DNA of 64,000 nt from Prevotella merdae (GCF_900290275.1 NZ_LT985324.1:757466-821465); one strand, 5' to 3'. Shown: positions 7,582 to 17,629, numbered from the stretch's first letter. Notes: generated by a model from the letters alone, not told the origin. Numbers and translations are program-made.

Positions 7582-7682
7582 AATTTATGTCTTATTTGGT
7601 ATTTCCTTTACTCTTTAGACTAAGGGTTGGAATGGTTTGCTACATGAAAAAGAAAAAATGTTTTTAATAGGTATAGACAGTT

Positions 7683-7709
7683 TGGGTCGAGCGCTCTTCG
7701 CCCGACCCA
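7683..7709 (-). terminator. Probable terminator hairpin after the hydrolase gene
   Basis: TGGGTCGaGCG / CGCcCGACCCA stem with a short CTCTT loop lies 14 bases past the hydrolase stop on the minus strand. The T run is weak, so it is scored moderately. Confidence 0.45.
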
Positions 7710-7722
7710 CTTATAATTATTA

Positions 7723-9015
7723 TTACAGTTCGTTAATCCACTTGGCTATTGTCTCCAGCACTTCAGGTGCAATGGTTTCTTCTATTTGCTGATATTCCAC
7801 AATGCTGCCAGTTGAGCAATGCTGGAACATATGGTTTACACCATCAATCTTCTTTATAGTGTGCTTGCAGTTGGAGAGTCCAGTTTCAAGTATAGTTGTA
7901 TTGGCGGCGCAGTCCACTTGAGTGTCTTTTGTGCCGTTAAGTGCTAACACTGGGCATTTAATCTTGGACAACTGCTTGCCAGCATCTATAGTTATGAAAT
8001 GGCGTATGTATGACGAGTTGGCTTGCTCTAATGATCTCTTTAGGATAGGCTTTAAGTTGTCTGGCACTCCGTCGATGGTTATCTCACTTGTCTTCTTGCC
8101 ATTGGCAATCTCGTCGAGAATATTTGATATTTTATTGCAGTAGGAATCCACCATCTCCTTAGGCAGGCCTAAGGATGACATTGCCTGGCGGTTCTGCATC
8201 ATGAGAGTTTCTTTACCTGATATAGCCATGCCAGCGAGCGACACAATGAAGTCGGCTTTGCCTTCAGCGGCAAGCAGCATGGCTATTGTGCCTCCCTCGC
8301 TATGTCCTAATATTCCAACCTTATTGAAGCGCTTGCGCAATAAAGGTAAGGCAGATGTGGCATCTTGGAGGAAGTCGGCTGTTGTGAATTGACCGAAATC
8401 AATATTCTTATCATTCCAACCACGGTCGTCATAACGTAAGGAAGCAATGCCTTGACGAGCCAAGGCATCTGCAATTACGGCAAAGGGTTTATGGTCAAAT
8501 AGTTCTTCGTCGCGGTTCTGCTGTCCGCTACCGGTAACCATCAGCACTACGGGAGTCTGCTTAGAATAGTTTTGTGGTAGGGTGAGGGTACCGTTGAAAG
8601 TGTATCCTGCATTTGTGAAGCTTATGCTCTCTTCCTTATATGGAAATGGAGCAACCGGAGTTTGCGGACGTTTAACTACAAGTTTGCCGGGCTTTAGTGT
8701 AAGAGGGATGGGGAAACCATTTTGGGTGTATGTACCTTTAATTTCGCCATTCTCCATCTTTCCCTCAAATGTGGCTCCAATCATCGCAACCGAAACTTTT
8801 ATTGTACCATCGTCCTTAATAGTCTTCTCGGCTGGTATTCCTTTAGCACCTTGCGAAGGCGAATCCATGGTACAACCTTCGTTAGAGAAGTTGAATACTA
8901 ATGGGAGCTTTGTTCCCATGACGTTTAGTTCGCCGTTCCATGCTCCTTCCTGTGCATTGGCAACAAGTGAGGCAAGCGCAATAAACGCTGTTGTGATGAT
9001 TCTTGTAGCTTTCAT
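7723..9015 (-). CDS. Secreted alpha/beta hydrolase
   Basis: 430 residues with a signal peptide (MKATRIITTAFIALASLVANA, cleaved near residue 21). An N-terminal beta-rich domain of about 100 residues precedes the hydrolase domain. The catalytic set is visible: oxyanion region VTGSGQQNRDE, nucleophile elbow GHSEGG, Asp in GTKDTQVD and His in GVNHMFQH. This arrangement fits the dienelactone-hydrolase/acyl-esterase group of Bacteroidetes with an N-terminal DUF3887/lipocalin-like domain. It probably acts in the periplasm on an ester or acyl substrate, which cannot be named from sequence. It stands alone between the ECF gene and greA. Confidence 0.85.
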   Translation of the reverse strand: MKATRIITTAFIALASLVANAQEGAWNGELNVMGTKLPLVFNFSNEGCTMDSPSQGAKGIPAEKTIKDDGTIKVSVAMIGATFEGKMENGEIKGTYTQNGFPIPLTLKPGKLVVKRPQTPVAPFPYKEESISFTNAGYTFNGTLTLPQNYSKQTPVVLMVTGSGQQNRDEELFDHKPFAVIADALARQGIASLRYDDRGWNDKNIDFGQFTTADFLQDATSALPLLRKRFNKVGILGHSEGGTIAMLLAAEGKADFIVSLAGMAISGKETLMMQNRQAMSSLGLPKEMVDSYCNKISNILDEIANGKKTSEITIDGVPDNLKPILKRSLEQANSSYIRHFITIDAGKQLSKIKCPVLALNGTKDTQVDCAANTTILETGLSNCKHTIKKIDGVNHMFQHCSTGSIVEYQQIEETIAPEVLETIAKWINEL

Positions 9016-9063
9016 AATTGTATGTATTAAGTAATATGTTCTATAGGTGTAGTAGGGGGCGAG

Positions 9064-9528
9064 TTAAAGTTCTATGCTGTCGATACGCAGTTTAATTGTT
9101 CCTGCAGGAACACGAACGTCAACCACATCTTCAACCTTCTTGTTAAGAAGAGCTTGTGCTATAGGCGACTTGACAGAAATCTTGCATTCGGCAACATTGG
9201 CTTCGGATGCGCTGACAATGGTGTACGACATGCTGCGGTTGTTGTTAAGGTTGGTGATTTTTACCTTGCTCAATATTCCCACAACATCACTCTTAAGACG
9301 AGTTTTGTCGATGACACGCGCGTTCTCCAATACCTTCTGCTTGTAGCTAATGCGTCCCAACAGACGACCTTGTTCGCGTTTAGCTGCATGGTATTCAAAG
9401 TTCTCACTAAGGTCGCCTTTATCGCGTGCCTCGGCTATAGCGTCGCGCACTTGTGGTAGTTCCACCTGCTCCATATGGCGAAGTTCGGCTACGAGATTGT
9501 CGTAGCACTCTTGTGACATATATTCCAT
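9064..9528 (-). CDS. greA: Transcription elongation factor GreA
   Basis: 154 residues. The N-terminal coiled coil carries the signature DAIAEARDKGDLSENFEYHAAK, given here in parts as DAIAEARDKGDLSEN and EYHAAK, with the two acidic tip residues used to stimulate RNA polymerase to cleave backtracked RNA. The C-terminal FKBP-like domain ends near SPIAQALLNKKVEDVVDV. Length and motifs are standard. A TAnnTTTG promoter lies at 9567-9574 on the minus strand, so the gene probably has its own transcript. Confidence 0.95.
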   Translation of the reverse strand: MEYMSQECYDNLVAELRHMEQVELPQVRDAIAEARDKGDLSENFEYHAAKREQGRLLGRISYKQKVLENARVIDKTRLKSDVVGILSKVKITNLNNNRSMSYTIVSASEANVAECKISVKSPIAQALLNKKVEDVVDVRVPAGTIKLRIDSIEL

Positions 9529-9566
9529 TCTATATATTATATTATGTTTATAATCGTTTCAATCTG

Positions 9567-9574
9567 CAAAGGTA
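9567..9574 (-). promoter_or_regulatory. -7 element of greA
   Basis: TACCTTTG on the minus strand, about 40 bases before the greA ATG. Confidence 0.65.
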
Positions 9575-9631
9575 CAAAAATATATGTGAGCTATGCTGTT
9601 TGTGTTTATTAAAATGTAGTTAAGTCTATAA

Positions 9632-9676
9632 AATAAAAACGGCAACAGTAATGCTTTAACATTATTGCTGCCGTTT
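9632..9676 (-). terminator. Terminator after the pyruvate:ferredoxin oxidoreductase gene
   Basis: An 18-bp near-perfect stem (AAAACGGCAgCAaTAATG type, with two mismatches) and six-base loop; on the minus strand it is followed by TTTTTATTTTAT. Confidence 0.85.
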
Positions 9677-9737
9677 TGTATATCTTAGATGGATAGGGTA
9701 GAGCAAGCTACCCCTCCTTCTATGATTTTAGAGATTA

Positions 9738-12700
9738 TTAGATCTGCTCGCTCCAGTCCTCCTGGCTCTTACGAACGTAAGTCTGGTAACGGAGCTTAGC
9801 CATCTTTTCTGCCTGAGTGAAGAGCTCGTCAGCCTCCTTCGGGAATGCCTTCTGTACAGAGAGATAACGAACCTCACCAAGGAGGAAGTCGCGGAAGTCT
9901 TCCCACTTAGGAGCCTTAGAGTCGAGTGTGAATGGGTTCTTGCCCTCATCAGCCAACATTGGGTTGAAACGCCACAAGTGCCAGTAACCGCAATCAACAG
10001 CGAGTTTCTCCTCGTTCTGTGAGCGACCCATACCGCCCTTACGCTTCAGACCGTGGTTGATACATGGAGCATAAGCGATGATGAGTGATGGACCTGGATA
10101 AGCCTCAGCCTCACGGATAGCCTTCAATGTCTGAGCGTTGTCGGCACCCATAGCAATCTGAGCTACGTAGATGTAACCGTAAGTTGTCTGCATCAGACCG
10201 AGGTCCTTCTTGCGGATACGCTTGCCCTGAGCAGCGAACTGTGCGATAGCACCAAGAGGAGTAGACTTAGATGACTGACCACCAGTGTTAGAGTAAACCT
10301 CAGTATCGAGTACGAGGATGTTAACGTCCTCACCAGAAGCCAATACGTGGTCGAGACCACCGTAACCGATATCGTAAGAAGCACCGTCGCCACCGATAAT
10401 CCACTGGCTACGCTTTACGAGATAATGGTCGAGAGTCTTGAGTTCTGCGCAAACTGGGCAACCCTTCTCTGCACCTGCAGCGATGAGTGGCTTAAGCTCG
10501 GCAGCAGCCTCCTTAGAACCCTCAGAATCATTCATGTTAGCCATCCACTTATCAGCAGCAGCTACAAACTCAGCAGGAACATGCTCATCAGCCTTAGCCT
10601 CCTCAAGGAGGTGGCAGATGCGCTCCTTCATCTTCTTGTTACCGAGTACCATACCAAGACCGAACTCGCAGAAGTCCTCGAACAATGAGTTGTCGAATGC
10701 AGGACCCTGACCCTTAGCGTTCTTTGTGTAAGGTGTTGAAGGGATAGAAGCAGAGTAGATAGAAGAGCAACCAGTAGCGTTGGCAATCATCTGACGGTCG
10801 CCGAAGAGCTGAGATATGAGCTTAACGTAAGGAGTCTCACCACAACCAGAGCAAGCACCTGAGAACTCGAACAGAGGCTGAGCGAACTGAGAGTTCTTCG
10901 GGCTCTGCTTGATGTCTACGAGATCCTGCTTAGAAGATACGTTGTGAACGAGGTACTCCCAGTTCTGTGCTTCTTTCTGCATGTCCTCAGCGTCAACGTT
11001 GAACGGAACCATCTTGAGAGCCTTCTCGAGCTCACCGGTCTCCTTATTCTTCTTGCCTGGACAAACATCGGCACAGTTGCCGCAACCAAGACAGTCGAGT
11101 ACAGATGTCTCAATACGGAAGTGCATGCCCTTGAGAGCAGCTGGAGCCTTGATTTCCTGAGTATCCAAGCCCTCAATGCCAGCAAGCTCGTCGTCGGTAA
11201 GAACGAACGGACGGATAGCAGCGTGAGGACAAACGAATGAACACTTGTTACACTGGATACAGTTCTCAACATTCCATACTGGAACGAAAGCTTCTACACC
11301 ACGCTTCTCGAATGCTGAAGTACCATTCTGCCATGTTCCGTCTACAGTGTCGTGCTTAACGAAGTCAGAAACCTTCAAGAGGTCACCTGCCTGACCGTTG
11401 ATAGGACGAACGAGCTCCTTAACGAATGCAGGAGCGTTATCCTCCTTAGTCTCCTCGTCAGCAAGGTTAGCCCATGCTGGGTCAACAGTAAGCTGCTTGT
11501 ACTCACCACCGCGATCAACAGCAGCAAAGTTCTTGTCGACAACGTCCTGACCCTTCTTAGAGTAAGACTTAACGATGAATGCCTTCATCTGCTCTACAGC
11601 GAGATCCAAAGGAATAACCTCTGTGATACGGAAGAATGCCGACTGGAGGATAGTGTTGGTACGGTTGCCAAGACCTATCTCCTGAGCAATCTTAGTAGCG
11701 TTGATATAGTAAACAGTGATGTTGTTCTGAGCGAAGCAACGCTTTACCTTGTTAGGAATGAAGTTAACGAGCTCCTCACCATCAAAGATAGTGTTCAACA
11801 GGAAGAAGCCGTTCTTACGCAAACCACGTGTTACATCGTACATGTGGAGGTAAGCCTGTACGTGGCAAGCCACGAAGTTAGGAGTATTTACCTGGTATGC
11901 GCTGTGGATTGGGCTATCGCCGAAACGAAGGTGTGAGCAAGTGAAACCACCTGACTTCTTAGAGTCATAAGAGAAGTAAGCCTGGCAGTACTTGTTAGTA
12001 TTGTTACCGATAATCTGTACAGAGTTCTTGTTAGCACCTACAGTACCATCGGCACCAAGGCCATAGAACTTAGCCTCGAACAAGTCGTCGCCACCCATTG
12101 GAATCTCCTCTTCCTCAGGAAGTGAAGTGAATGTAACGTCGTCAACGATACCAACAGTGAAGTGGTTCTTTGGCTGCGGGAGCTCGAGGTTCTTGAATAC
12201 AGCAACGATCTTAGCAGGAGTTGTATCAGAAGAACCGAGACCATAGCGACCGCCAACAATCAATGGCTTGCGCTCATCATCGTAGAGAGCTGACTTAACG
12301 TCAAGGTACAATGGTTCGCCCTCTGCACCTGGTTCCTTAGTACGATCGAGAACAGCGATGCGCTTAACAGTAGCAGGAAGAGTCTTCTTCAAGAAGTCAA
12401 CAGAGAACGGACGGTAGAGGTGAACAGCAACCATACCAACCTTCTTGCCCTGCTTGTTGAGGTAGTCGATAGCCTCGCGTGCAGGCTCTGTAGCCGAACC
12501 CATAAGGATGATTACGTTTTCTGCATCCTCAGCACCATAGTAGTTGAAGAGGTGATACTCGCGACCAGTGATCTTAGTCATCTCCTGGCAGTACTTCTCC
12601 ACTACCTCAGGGATGCGGTCGTAGTACTCGTTGCTAGCCTCACGGTGTGTGAAGAATGTCTCAGGGTTCTCAGCAGTACCGCGTGTTACAGGACGCTCTG

Positions 12701-13334
12701 GTGTAAGAGCACGGTCGCGGAAACGCTTGATATACTCTGGGTTTACCAATGGACGGATGTCTTCCATATCCATCTCCTCGATCTTGTGGTACTCGTGTGA
12801 TGTACGGAAACCATCGAAGAAGTTGATGAAAGGTACAGAAGTCTCAAGTGTAGCGAGGTGAGGAACAGCCGAAAGGTCCATAACCTCCTGTACTGAACCT
12901 GAGCAGAACATAGCGAAACCAGTCTGACGGCAAGCCATTACGTCCTGGTGGTCACCGAAGATACAGAGTGAGTGTGAAGCCAATGTACGTGCTGAAACAT
13001 TGAATACACATGGCAGCAACTCGCCTGCAACCTTGTACATGTTAGGAATCATCAACAACAGACCCTGTGAAGCAGTGTAAGTTGAAGTGAGGGCACCAGC
13101 CTGAAGAGAGCCGTGCAATGCGCCAGCAGCACCAGCCTCTGATTCCATTTCCTGGATAGAAACTCGCTGACCGAAGAGGTTCTTGCGACCCTTGGCAGCC
13201 CATTCATCTACGTGCTCAGCCATCGGAGATGACGGAGTGATAGGATAGATAGCAGCGACCTCTGTGAACATGTAGCTCACGTGAGCTGCAGCTGTGTTAC
13301 CATCACATGTGATAAACTTTTTTTCTTTAGCCAT
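9738..13334 (-). CDS. nifJ: Pyruvate:ferredoxin (flavodoxin) oxidoreductase
   Basis: 1198 residues, full length for the single-chain homodimeric enzyme that converts pyruvate, CoA and oxidised ferredoxin to acetyl-CoA, CO2 and reduced ferredoxin in anaerobes. Domains in order: pyrimidine-binding domain starting at DGNTAAAHVSYMFTE, the CoA-contacting domains II-III, a gamma-type domain (about 415-640), a 2[4Fe-4S] ferredoxin domain with CIQCNKC at 692-698 and CLGCGNCADVCPG ending near 760, the proximal-cluster motif CSGCGETPY at 828-836, and the thiamine-diphosphate site GGDGASYDIGYGG near 980. Codon use is strongly biased and the antisense frames are open for long stretches, both signs of high expression. 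Central to fermentative energy metabolism. Confidence 0.97.
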   Translation of the reverse strand: MAKEKKFITCDGNTAAAHVSYMFTEVAAIYPITPSSPMAEHVDEWAAKGRKNLFGQRVSIQEMESEAGAAGALHGSLQAGALTSTYTASQGLLLMIPNMYKVAGELLPCVFNVSARTLASHSLCIFGDHQDVMACRQTGFAMFCSGSVQEVMDLSAVPHLATLETSVPFINFFDGFRTSHEYHKIEEMDMEDIRPLVNPEYIKRFRDRALTPERPVTRGTAENPETFFTHREASNEYYDRIPEVVEKYCQEMTKITGREYHLFNYYGAEDAENVIILMGSATEPAREAIDYLNKQGKKVGMVAVHLYRPFSVDFLKKTLPATVKRIAVLDRTKEPGAEGEPLYLDVKSALYDDERKPLIVGGRYGLGSSDTTPAKIVAVFKNLELPQPKNHFTVGIVDDVTFTSLPEEEEIPMGGDDLFEAKFYGLGADGTVGANKNSVQIIGNNTNKYCQAYFSYDSKKSGGFTCSHLRFGDSPIHSAYQVNTPNFVACHVQAYLHMYDVTRGLRKNGFFLLNTIFDGEELVNFIPNKVKRCFAQNNITVYYINATKIAQEIGLGNRTNTILQSAFFRITEVIPLDLAVEQMKAFIVKSYSKKGQDVVDKNFAAVDRGGEYKQLTVDPAWANLADEETKEDNAPAFVKELVRPINGQAGDLLKVSDFVKHDTVDGTWQNGTSAFEKRGVEAFVPVWNVENCIQCNKCSFVCPHAAIRPFVLTDDELAGIEGLDTQEIKAPAALKGMHFRIETSVLDCLGCGNCADVCPGKKNKETGELEKALKMVPFNVDAEDMQKEAQNWEYLVHNVSSKQDLVDIKQSPKNSQFAQPLFEFSGACSGCGETPYVKLISQLFGDRQMIANATGCSSIYSASIPSTPYTKNAKGQGPAFDNSLFEDFCEFGLGMVLGNKKMKERICHLLEEAKADEHVPAEFVAAADKWMANMNDSEGSKEAAAELKPLIAAGAEKGCPVCAELKTLDHYLVKRSQWIIGGDGASYDIGYGGLDHVLASGEDVNILVLDTEVYSNTGGQSSKSTPLGAIAQFAAQGKRIRKKDLGLMQTTYGYIYVAQIAMGADNAQTLKAIREAEAYPGPSLIIAYAPCINHGLKRKGGMGRSQNEEKLAVDCGYWHLWRFNPMLADEGKNPFTLDSKAPKWEDFRDFLLGEVRYLSVQKAFPKEADELFTQAEKMAKLRYQTYVRKSQEDWSEQI

Positions 13335-13446
13335 TTTGATATAAATAAAATGTTAGTGTATAGTTTACTTAATAAGTATTTTTACTTCTTTAATGCTATG
13401 TTGAAAAGCACAGACTCCTTACCTTATTAATATAGCAACCATAGTA

Positions 13447-14634
13447 TCAATATAGCAATCCGAACATCCATAGAGGAATGTGGTTGTCGTGACCGATGGT
13501 TGAGTTGTATTCGGCATATATAGAGTCTGGCATATAGCGCTGTTTTGTTGTTTGCTGCGAGTCGACGATACGGTATGTCTTGTTCTCGTCAACAATATAG
13601 CAAGCGTCCTTGTTGCCTTGGTTTACCTTGTGGTTCTTCCATATGGTGTTAACAAAGAATGTCTCCATAATGTCTTGAGTATTTGCCACGATTGGGTAAA
13701 TGGCATACATCAAGTTGGGATTGTACATCATTATCTTTGATGGTTTCTTTGGAAACTCGTCGCCTACATGGTGTATCATATTTATCAGGCGAGCATCCGA
13801 AAGATACTTGATGTAGTTCATTACAGTGGCTCGGCTTGTCTCTATCTCGTTAGCGAGATTGCTTATATTTGGAGCCTTTGGCCCTTCCAATGCAAGTAGG
13901 TAGAACAGTTTCTTTATCTTTGTAAGATATTTCAACTCTATCTGCTTTATCAAAAGTATGTCCACCTCTGTAGTCATATTCATCGTCTTCAGTAAGTTCT
14001 CCTCGAAGTTGCGGTGCTCTCGGAAGAATGGATAAAATCCGTGGTTGAGATAGTTTTCGAAATGAAGCGGTATGTCTACTTTATGTGCCAAATAGTGGGC
14101 AATTTGTTCGTGTCGTTTAATGATGTCGTCGAGGGTGTATATAGGTATGTCATTACCGGTCATTAAATTAAGGTATTCGCGGAAGGAGAATCCTCTGAGG
14201 TTGTAGCTCTTCACTATTCCACAGAGCTCGGGGTTCTCTTCTTTCAGTCGCATAACGCTTGAGCCAGTGAATACTATCTTAAGTCCTGGACATTTGTCGT
14301 AGCACAATCGTAATTCACGGCTCCAATCTGGCTGCTTGAATACCTGGTCGATAAGCAACACACGTCCTCCACGATTGTAGAAGTCGGCTGCAAAGTCGGC
14401 TATTCCGCGTCCCTGAAAATAGAAGTTATTCATATTTATGTAGAGACAACGGTGGTTGTCGGCATCAAAATTTTCTTTGGCGTATTGCAGCAGAAATGTG
14501 GTCTTTCCTATGCCACGCGTACCTTTGATGCCAATCATACGGTCGCTCCAGTCAATTTCGTCCATTAAAGTACGTCTGACTGGCGCGTCGGTGTGTTCGA
14601 CGAGGTATTTATGTGTTTTAAAGAAAGCTTCCAT
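13447..14634 (-). CDS. AAA ATPase with DUF4143 (AAA_14 family)
   Basis: 395 residues. Walker A GTRGIGKTT at residues 38-46, Walker B-like GRVLLIDQVF near 95, sensor stretch LKIVFTGSSVMRL, then a helical middle and a C-terminal winged-helix/DUF4143 region (NISNLANEIETSRATVMNYIKYLSDARLI). This family is abundant in Bacteroidetes and archaea, with no settled function; proposed roles include stress or element-borne regulation. A TAnnTTTG element lies upstream at 14785-14792. The last 13 bases of its 3' side face the nifJ promoter region. Confidence 0.9.
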   Translation of the reverse strand: MEAFFKTHKYLVEHTDAPVRRTLMDEIDWSDRMIGIKGTRGIGKTTFLLQYAKENFDADNHRCLYINMNNFYFQGRGIADFAADFYNRGGRVLLIDQVFKQPDWSRELRLCYDKCPGLKIVFTGSSVMRLKEENPELCGIVKSYNLRGFSFREYLNLMTGNDIPIYTLDDIIKRHEQIAHYLAHKVDIPLHFENYLNHGFYPFFREHRNFEENLLKTMNMTTEVDILLIKQIELKYLTKIKKLFYLLALEGPKAPNISNLANEIETSRATVMNYIKYLSDARLINMIHHVGDEFPKKPSKIMMYNPNLMYAIYPIVANTQDIMETFFVNTIWKNHKVNQGNKDACYIVDENKTYRIVDSQQTTKQRYMPDSIYAEYNSTIGHDNHIPLWMFGLLY

Positions 14635-14784
14635 TTCGCTTTGATTTGTTTCTTTTTAAAGTTTGTTATTTATGATTGAATGTGGGCGGTTTGTGTGTCA
14701 ATGTGCGATGTCTTTTACATGTATTATGGCCAATGTGTTGCAGACAAATACACAACGACTGCCTAACCCTCATTATTAACTATG

Positions 14785-14792
14785 CAAAGTTA
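14785..14792 (-). promoter_or_regulatory. -7 element of the AAA/DUF4143 gene
   Basis: TAACTTTG on the minus strand, about 150 bases before the ATG at 14634. Confidence 0.5.
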
Positions 14793-14842
14793 GCATTTAT
14801 TTCTTTATTTGCAAACTCTATGTTGCAAAATATCTATTTTTT

Positions 14843-16108
14843 TTATTTTTTTGCATTATATACTTGCCTTGTCTTTTTAGCATAGACGGTTATACATGCA
14901 AAACACAATAAGGGAACAATGAAGGAGTTGCTCATATTTGTCATGTCGGCTATCAATCCCATAAGTACGGGGGCTATTGCTCCGCCAACAATTGACATTA
15001 TAAGATATGAGGATGCTTGCTTTATATGCTCTCCGGCTCCACGTAATGCTATAGCGAAGATTGTTGGGAACATGATGCTCTCGCAAAGATAGCAAACAAA
15101 GAAGGCTACTATGCCAAGTGTTCCTGCTCCGGTTAGTAGTATTGCCATGGATAATGTTGCTAACATGGCACAGTGTTGAAGCACGCGTTCGGCTTTGATA
15201 CGGGCCATTATCCAGCTTCCACCCAATCTGCCTGCCATAAATAGTCCCATGCCTCCAAACGATAACAATAATGCAGCAGTGCGGTTGCTGATGCCTGCAT
15301 TGTCGGTTACGTAGTTGATGAAGAAGCTATTGATGCCAGTTTGTGCAGCTACATAAAGGAATAGGGCAAGAAGCCCGAAAGTAAATGTACGGCTTTTCCA
15401 TAAGGATGTTGCTTGTGTCTTGTCAAGTGATGGAGTCTCTTTAGATGATAAATCCTCTTTGGATGCAGATTCTGAGCTTTTTTGATCATTGCCAATTTCT
15501 GGCAACTTGATTTTAGCGAACACCATTGCCACGCACAGTACCACTATACCTATTATAATATAAGGTATAGAGATGTTGTTGTTACTGTTGTTGTCTGAGA
15601 ATAGAAGCAATCCGCCTACAAGTGGGCCAACAATCCATCCAAGACCATTGAATGATTGGGCAAGGTTGATACGGCGTTCGGCTCCATCCTTGTTGCCAAG
15701 TACTGTTACGTAAGGATTGGCTGCGGTCTCTAGGCATGTCAGTCCGCAACCAATGACAAAGAGCGAAAATAGGAAGAACGGGAATGACAGCAACTTGCCA
15801 CCTGGTATAAACAGCAAAGCACCAACTCCGTACAGAAGCAGGCCAGTTATAACACCGGCTCGATAGCCGAATCGCTTGATTATCATTCCAGCTGGTATGG
15901 CCATAAGGAAGTAGCCTCCGTAAACCACGGCTTGCACAAAAGCCGATTCGGTTTTGCTTACGCCCATGGTTTCTTGAAAGTGCTTGTTTAGCACGTCGAG
16001 TATGCTGTGGGCAAATCCCCATAAAAAGAATAAGGTAGTGATAAGAATGAATGGCAGTAGATAGTTTCTGCCTTTGGCATCTTTGAAAAGCTTCTTATTG
16101 GTTTCCAT
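14843..16108 (-). CDS. Sugar MFS permease of the FucP/GluP type
   Basis: 421 residues with about 12 membrane helices. The start FILITTLFFLWGFAHSILDVLNKHFQ and the loop GMIIKRFGYRAGVITGLLLYGVG, cited here by the fragments LFFLWGFAHSILDVLNK and IIKRFGYRAG, are typical of the fucose permease / glucose-galactose transporter family, which symports sugars with H+ or Na+ through the inner membrane. TCLETAANPYVTVLG matches the family's helix 4. The exact sugar cannot be told. The gene is monocistronic, with a promoter at 16172-16179. Confidence 0.9.
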   Translation of the reverse strand: METNKKLFKDAKGRNYLLPFILITTLFFLWGFAHSILDVLNKHFQETMGVSKTESAFVQAVVYGGYFLMAIPAGMIIKRFGYRAGVITGLLLYGVGALLFIPGGKLLSFPFFLFSLFVIGCGLTCLETAANPYVTVLGNKDGAERRINLAQSFNGLGWIVGPLVGGLLLFSDNNSNNNISIPYIIIGIVVLCVAMVFAKIKLPEIGNDQKSSESASKEDLSSKETPSLDKTQATSLWKSRTFTFGLLALFLYVAAQTGINSFFINYVTDNAGISNRTAALLLSFGGMGLFMAGRLGGSWIMARIKAERVLQHCAMLATLSMAILLTGAGTLGIVAFFVCYLCESIMFPTIFAIALRGAGEHIKQASSYLIMSIVGGAIAPVLMGLIADMTNMSNSFIVPLLCFACITVYAKKTRQVYNAKK

Positions 16109-16171
16109 TATTAGTTTTAATATAATAATTTATAAATGTGCACAGCCAGTGTCTGTGCCGTTAAGCATATG

Positions 16172-16179
16172 CAAAGGTA
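16172..16179 (-). promoter_or_regulatory. -7 element of the sugar permease gene
   Basis: TACCTTTG on the minus strand, about 64 bases before the ATG at 16108. Confidence 0.6.
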
Positions 16180-16264
16180 CAACAAATTAATTGAAGTAGG
16201 CTGTTTTTTACAGTTCTGTTATATGGTTTTGGTTGAAGATTGCTTGTGGATAAGAAAAAATAGG

Positions 16265-16272
16265 TAATTTTG
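16265..16272 (+). promoter_or_regulatory. -7 element of the ATP-grasp-like gene
   Basis: TAATTTTG, 23 bases before the ATG at 16295. Confidence 0.65.
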
Positions 16273-16294
16273 TACTATAAATATAAATGCTTAA

Positions 16295-17422
16295 ATGATG
16301 AAAGATTCCAACGAGATACGTATTCATGTGTTTAATCCTGAACACGACATTGCCCTTGCTGCCAATCAGAAGCGTTTCACGGCACCTCATGCTGGTAGAC
16401 AGATGCGTGCTGACCTTGGCTTTATCCCAGCTTTATGGGCCAATGATTCCGACTTTGTGATTGTTGATGACGTTGAGGCTGCATTAGAGGCCGTGCGACA
16501 TATTAGGAAAAATGCTCATAAGGTGGAGTTTATAACGCTTTCCGACTTAAAGAAACTTGAGCTATCTGATAATGTGCATGTACATATTATGCCATGGGGA
16601 TGGGATTGCACCATAAAAGAACAGTTGTTGCGTGCCGACAGCCGTCTGGAGGCTTTCATGCCAGATGATGCTTCCATCGATATTATGCGACAGCTTAGCA
16701 ACCGACGTTTTGCCTCCGAGCATTTGCTTCCTATCTTGCACGACACCAATTGTAAGGTTGTAGGCGAGAGTAGTTATTGCGAGACAGAGGCTGATGTATT
16801 GGCTGTAATGTTGCGTTATGGCACAAGTGTGCTTAAGTCGCCTTGGAGCAGTAGTGGCAGAGGTGTGCGTTATGTTCCTGCAAAACAACCAGACGATCAT
16901 GTGTTGGGTTGGGTGCGCAATATTCTGCGTCAGCAGGGTGGAATAATGGTTGAGCCTCTTTATCCAAAGGTATACGACTTTGGTATGGAGTTTTATGCCA
17001 CAGCCGAAGGCGTTATTGAGTATTGTGGTTTGTCGTTGTTTGCCACTCGTGGCGGAGCTTATACTGGTAGCATATGTGCTACCGAGTCTGATAAGCGCGA
17101 GATGTTGTCGCATTATGTCGACTTGAAGTTACTCGACCGGATTTGTGGTCAGATAAAGAAAATACTTGCCAATCAGTTTAAAGACAAGTATGTAGGACCT
17201 TTCGGTATTGACATGATGTCGATAGCCAAGGATGGTGAAGATGGTTTCTGGTTGCATCCGTGTGTAGAACTTAACCTTCGTAGAACCATGGGACATGTGG
17301 CATTGGCGCTAACACCTACACAATTTGAGGCACGTCGACTGATGAACATTTATTATGCAGACAAGTATCGTGTGCGCATTCAGACTGTTAACGACAATCT
17401 TCTAAATACAGGCCTTGCTTAA
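16295..17422 (+). CDS. ATP-grasp-like conserved protein of Bacteroidetes
   Basis: 375 residues, cytosolic. The start IRIHVFNPEHDIALAAN followed by FTAPHAGRQMRADLGF is a conserved N-terminal block of an uncharacterised Bacteroidetes family. The middle has VLKSPWSSSGRGVRYV, which looks like an ATP-grasp phosphate-binding loop, then GIMVEPLYPKVYDFGMEF and FGIDMMSI ... LHPCVELNLRRTMGH near residue 325, matching the acidic/Asn metal-binding end of an ATP-grasp fold. A ligase activity is therefore likely but the substrates are unknown. An alternative start is the second ATG at 16298. It is divergent from the sugar permease and ends before a strong bidirectional terminator. Confidence 0.75.
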   Translation: MMKDSNEIRIHVFNPEHDIALAANQKRFTAPHAGRQMRADLGFIPALWANDSDFVIVDDVEAALEAVRHIRKNAHKVEFITLSDLKKLELSDNVHVHIMPWGWDCTIKEQLLRADSRLEAFMPDDASIDIMRQLSNRRFASEHLLPILHDTNCKVVGESSYCETEADVLAVMLRYGTSVLKSPWSSSGRGVRYVPAKQPDDHVLGWVRNILRQQGGIMVEPLYPKVYDFGMEFYATAEGVIEYCGLSLFATRGGAYTGSICATESDKREMLSHYVDLKLLDRICGQIKKILANQFKDKYVGPFGIDMMSIAKDGEDGFWLHPCVELNLRRTMGHVALALTPTQFEARRLMNIYYADKYRVRIQTVNDNLLNTGLA

Positions 17423-17451
17423 GTTTTTTCAATACTATAATTATTGACACA

Positions 17452-17520
17452 TAATAAAACAGAGAAAGCCATAACACATAATCCGTTTTGGGATTTGTGT
17501 TATGGCTTTCTCTGTTTATT
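17452..17520. terminator. Bidirectional terminator between convergent genes
   Basis: A 20-bp perfect stem (ACAGAGAAAGCCATAACACA at 17459-17478 with 17496-17515) flanked by A-rich and T-rich ends on either side, between the stop at 17422 and the converging gene ending at 17630. Confidence 0.9.
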
Positions 17521-17629
17521 CAAGTCTTGCAAGTGTAGAAGTTATTTGCTGATTGTTTAGCCTAAAGTATTTTGCTTTTGCTATGTTTTATAATATGCTT
17601 AGCAAGGACTTCTATAATTGCTCTACTTG

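Noticed and set aside
10347..12861. Several long open frames antisense to the pyruvate:ferredoxin oxidoreductase gene
   Set aside because: They result from the biased codon use of the highly expressed gene; none has a start signal or a recognisable domain.
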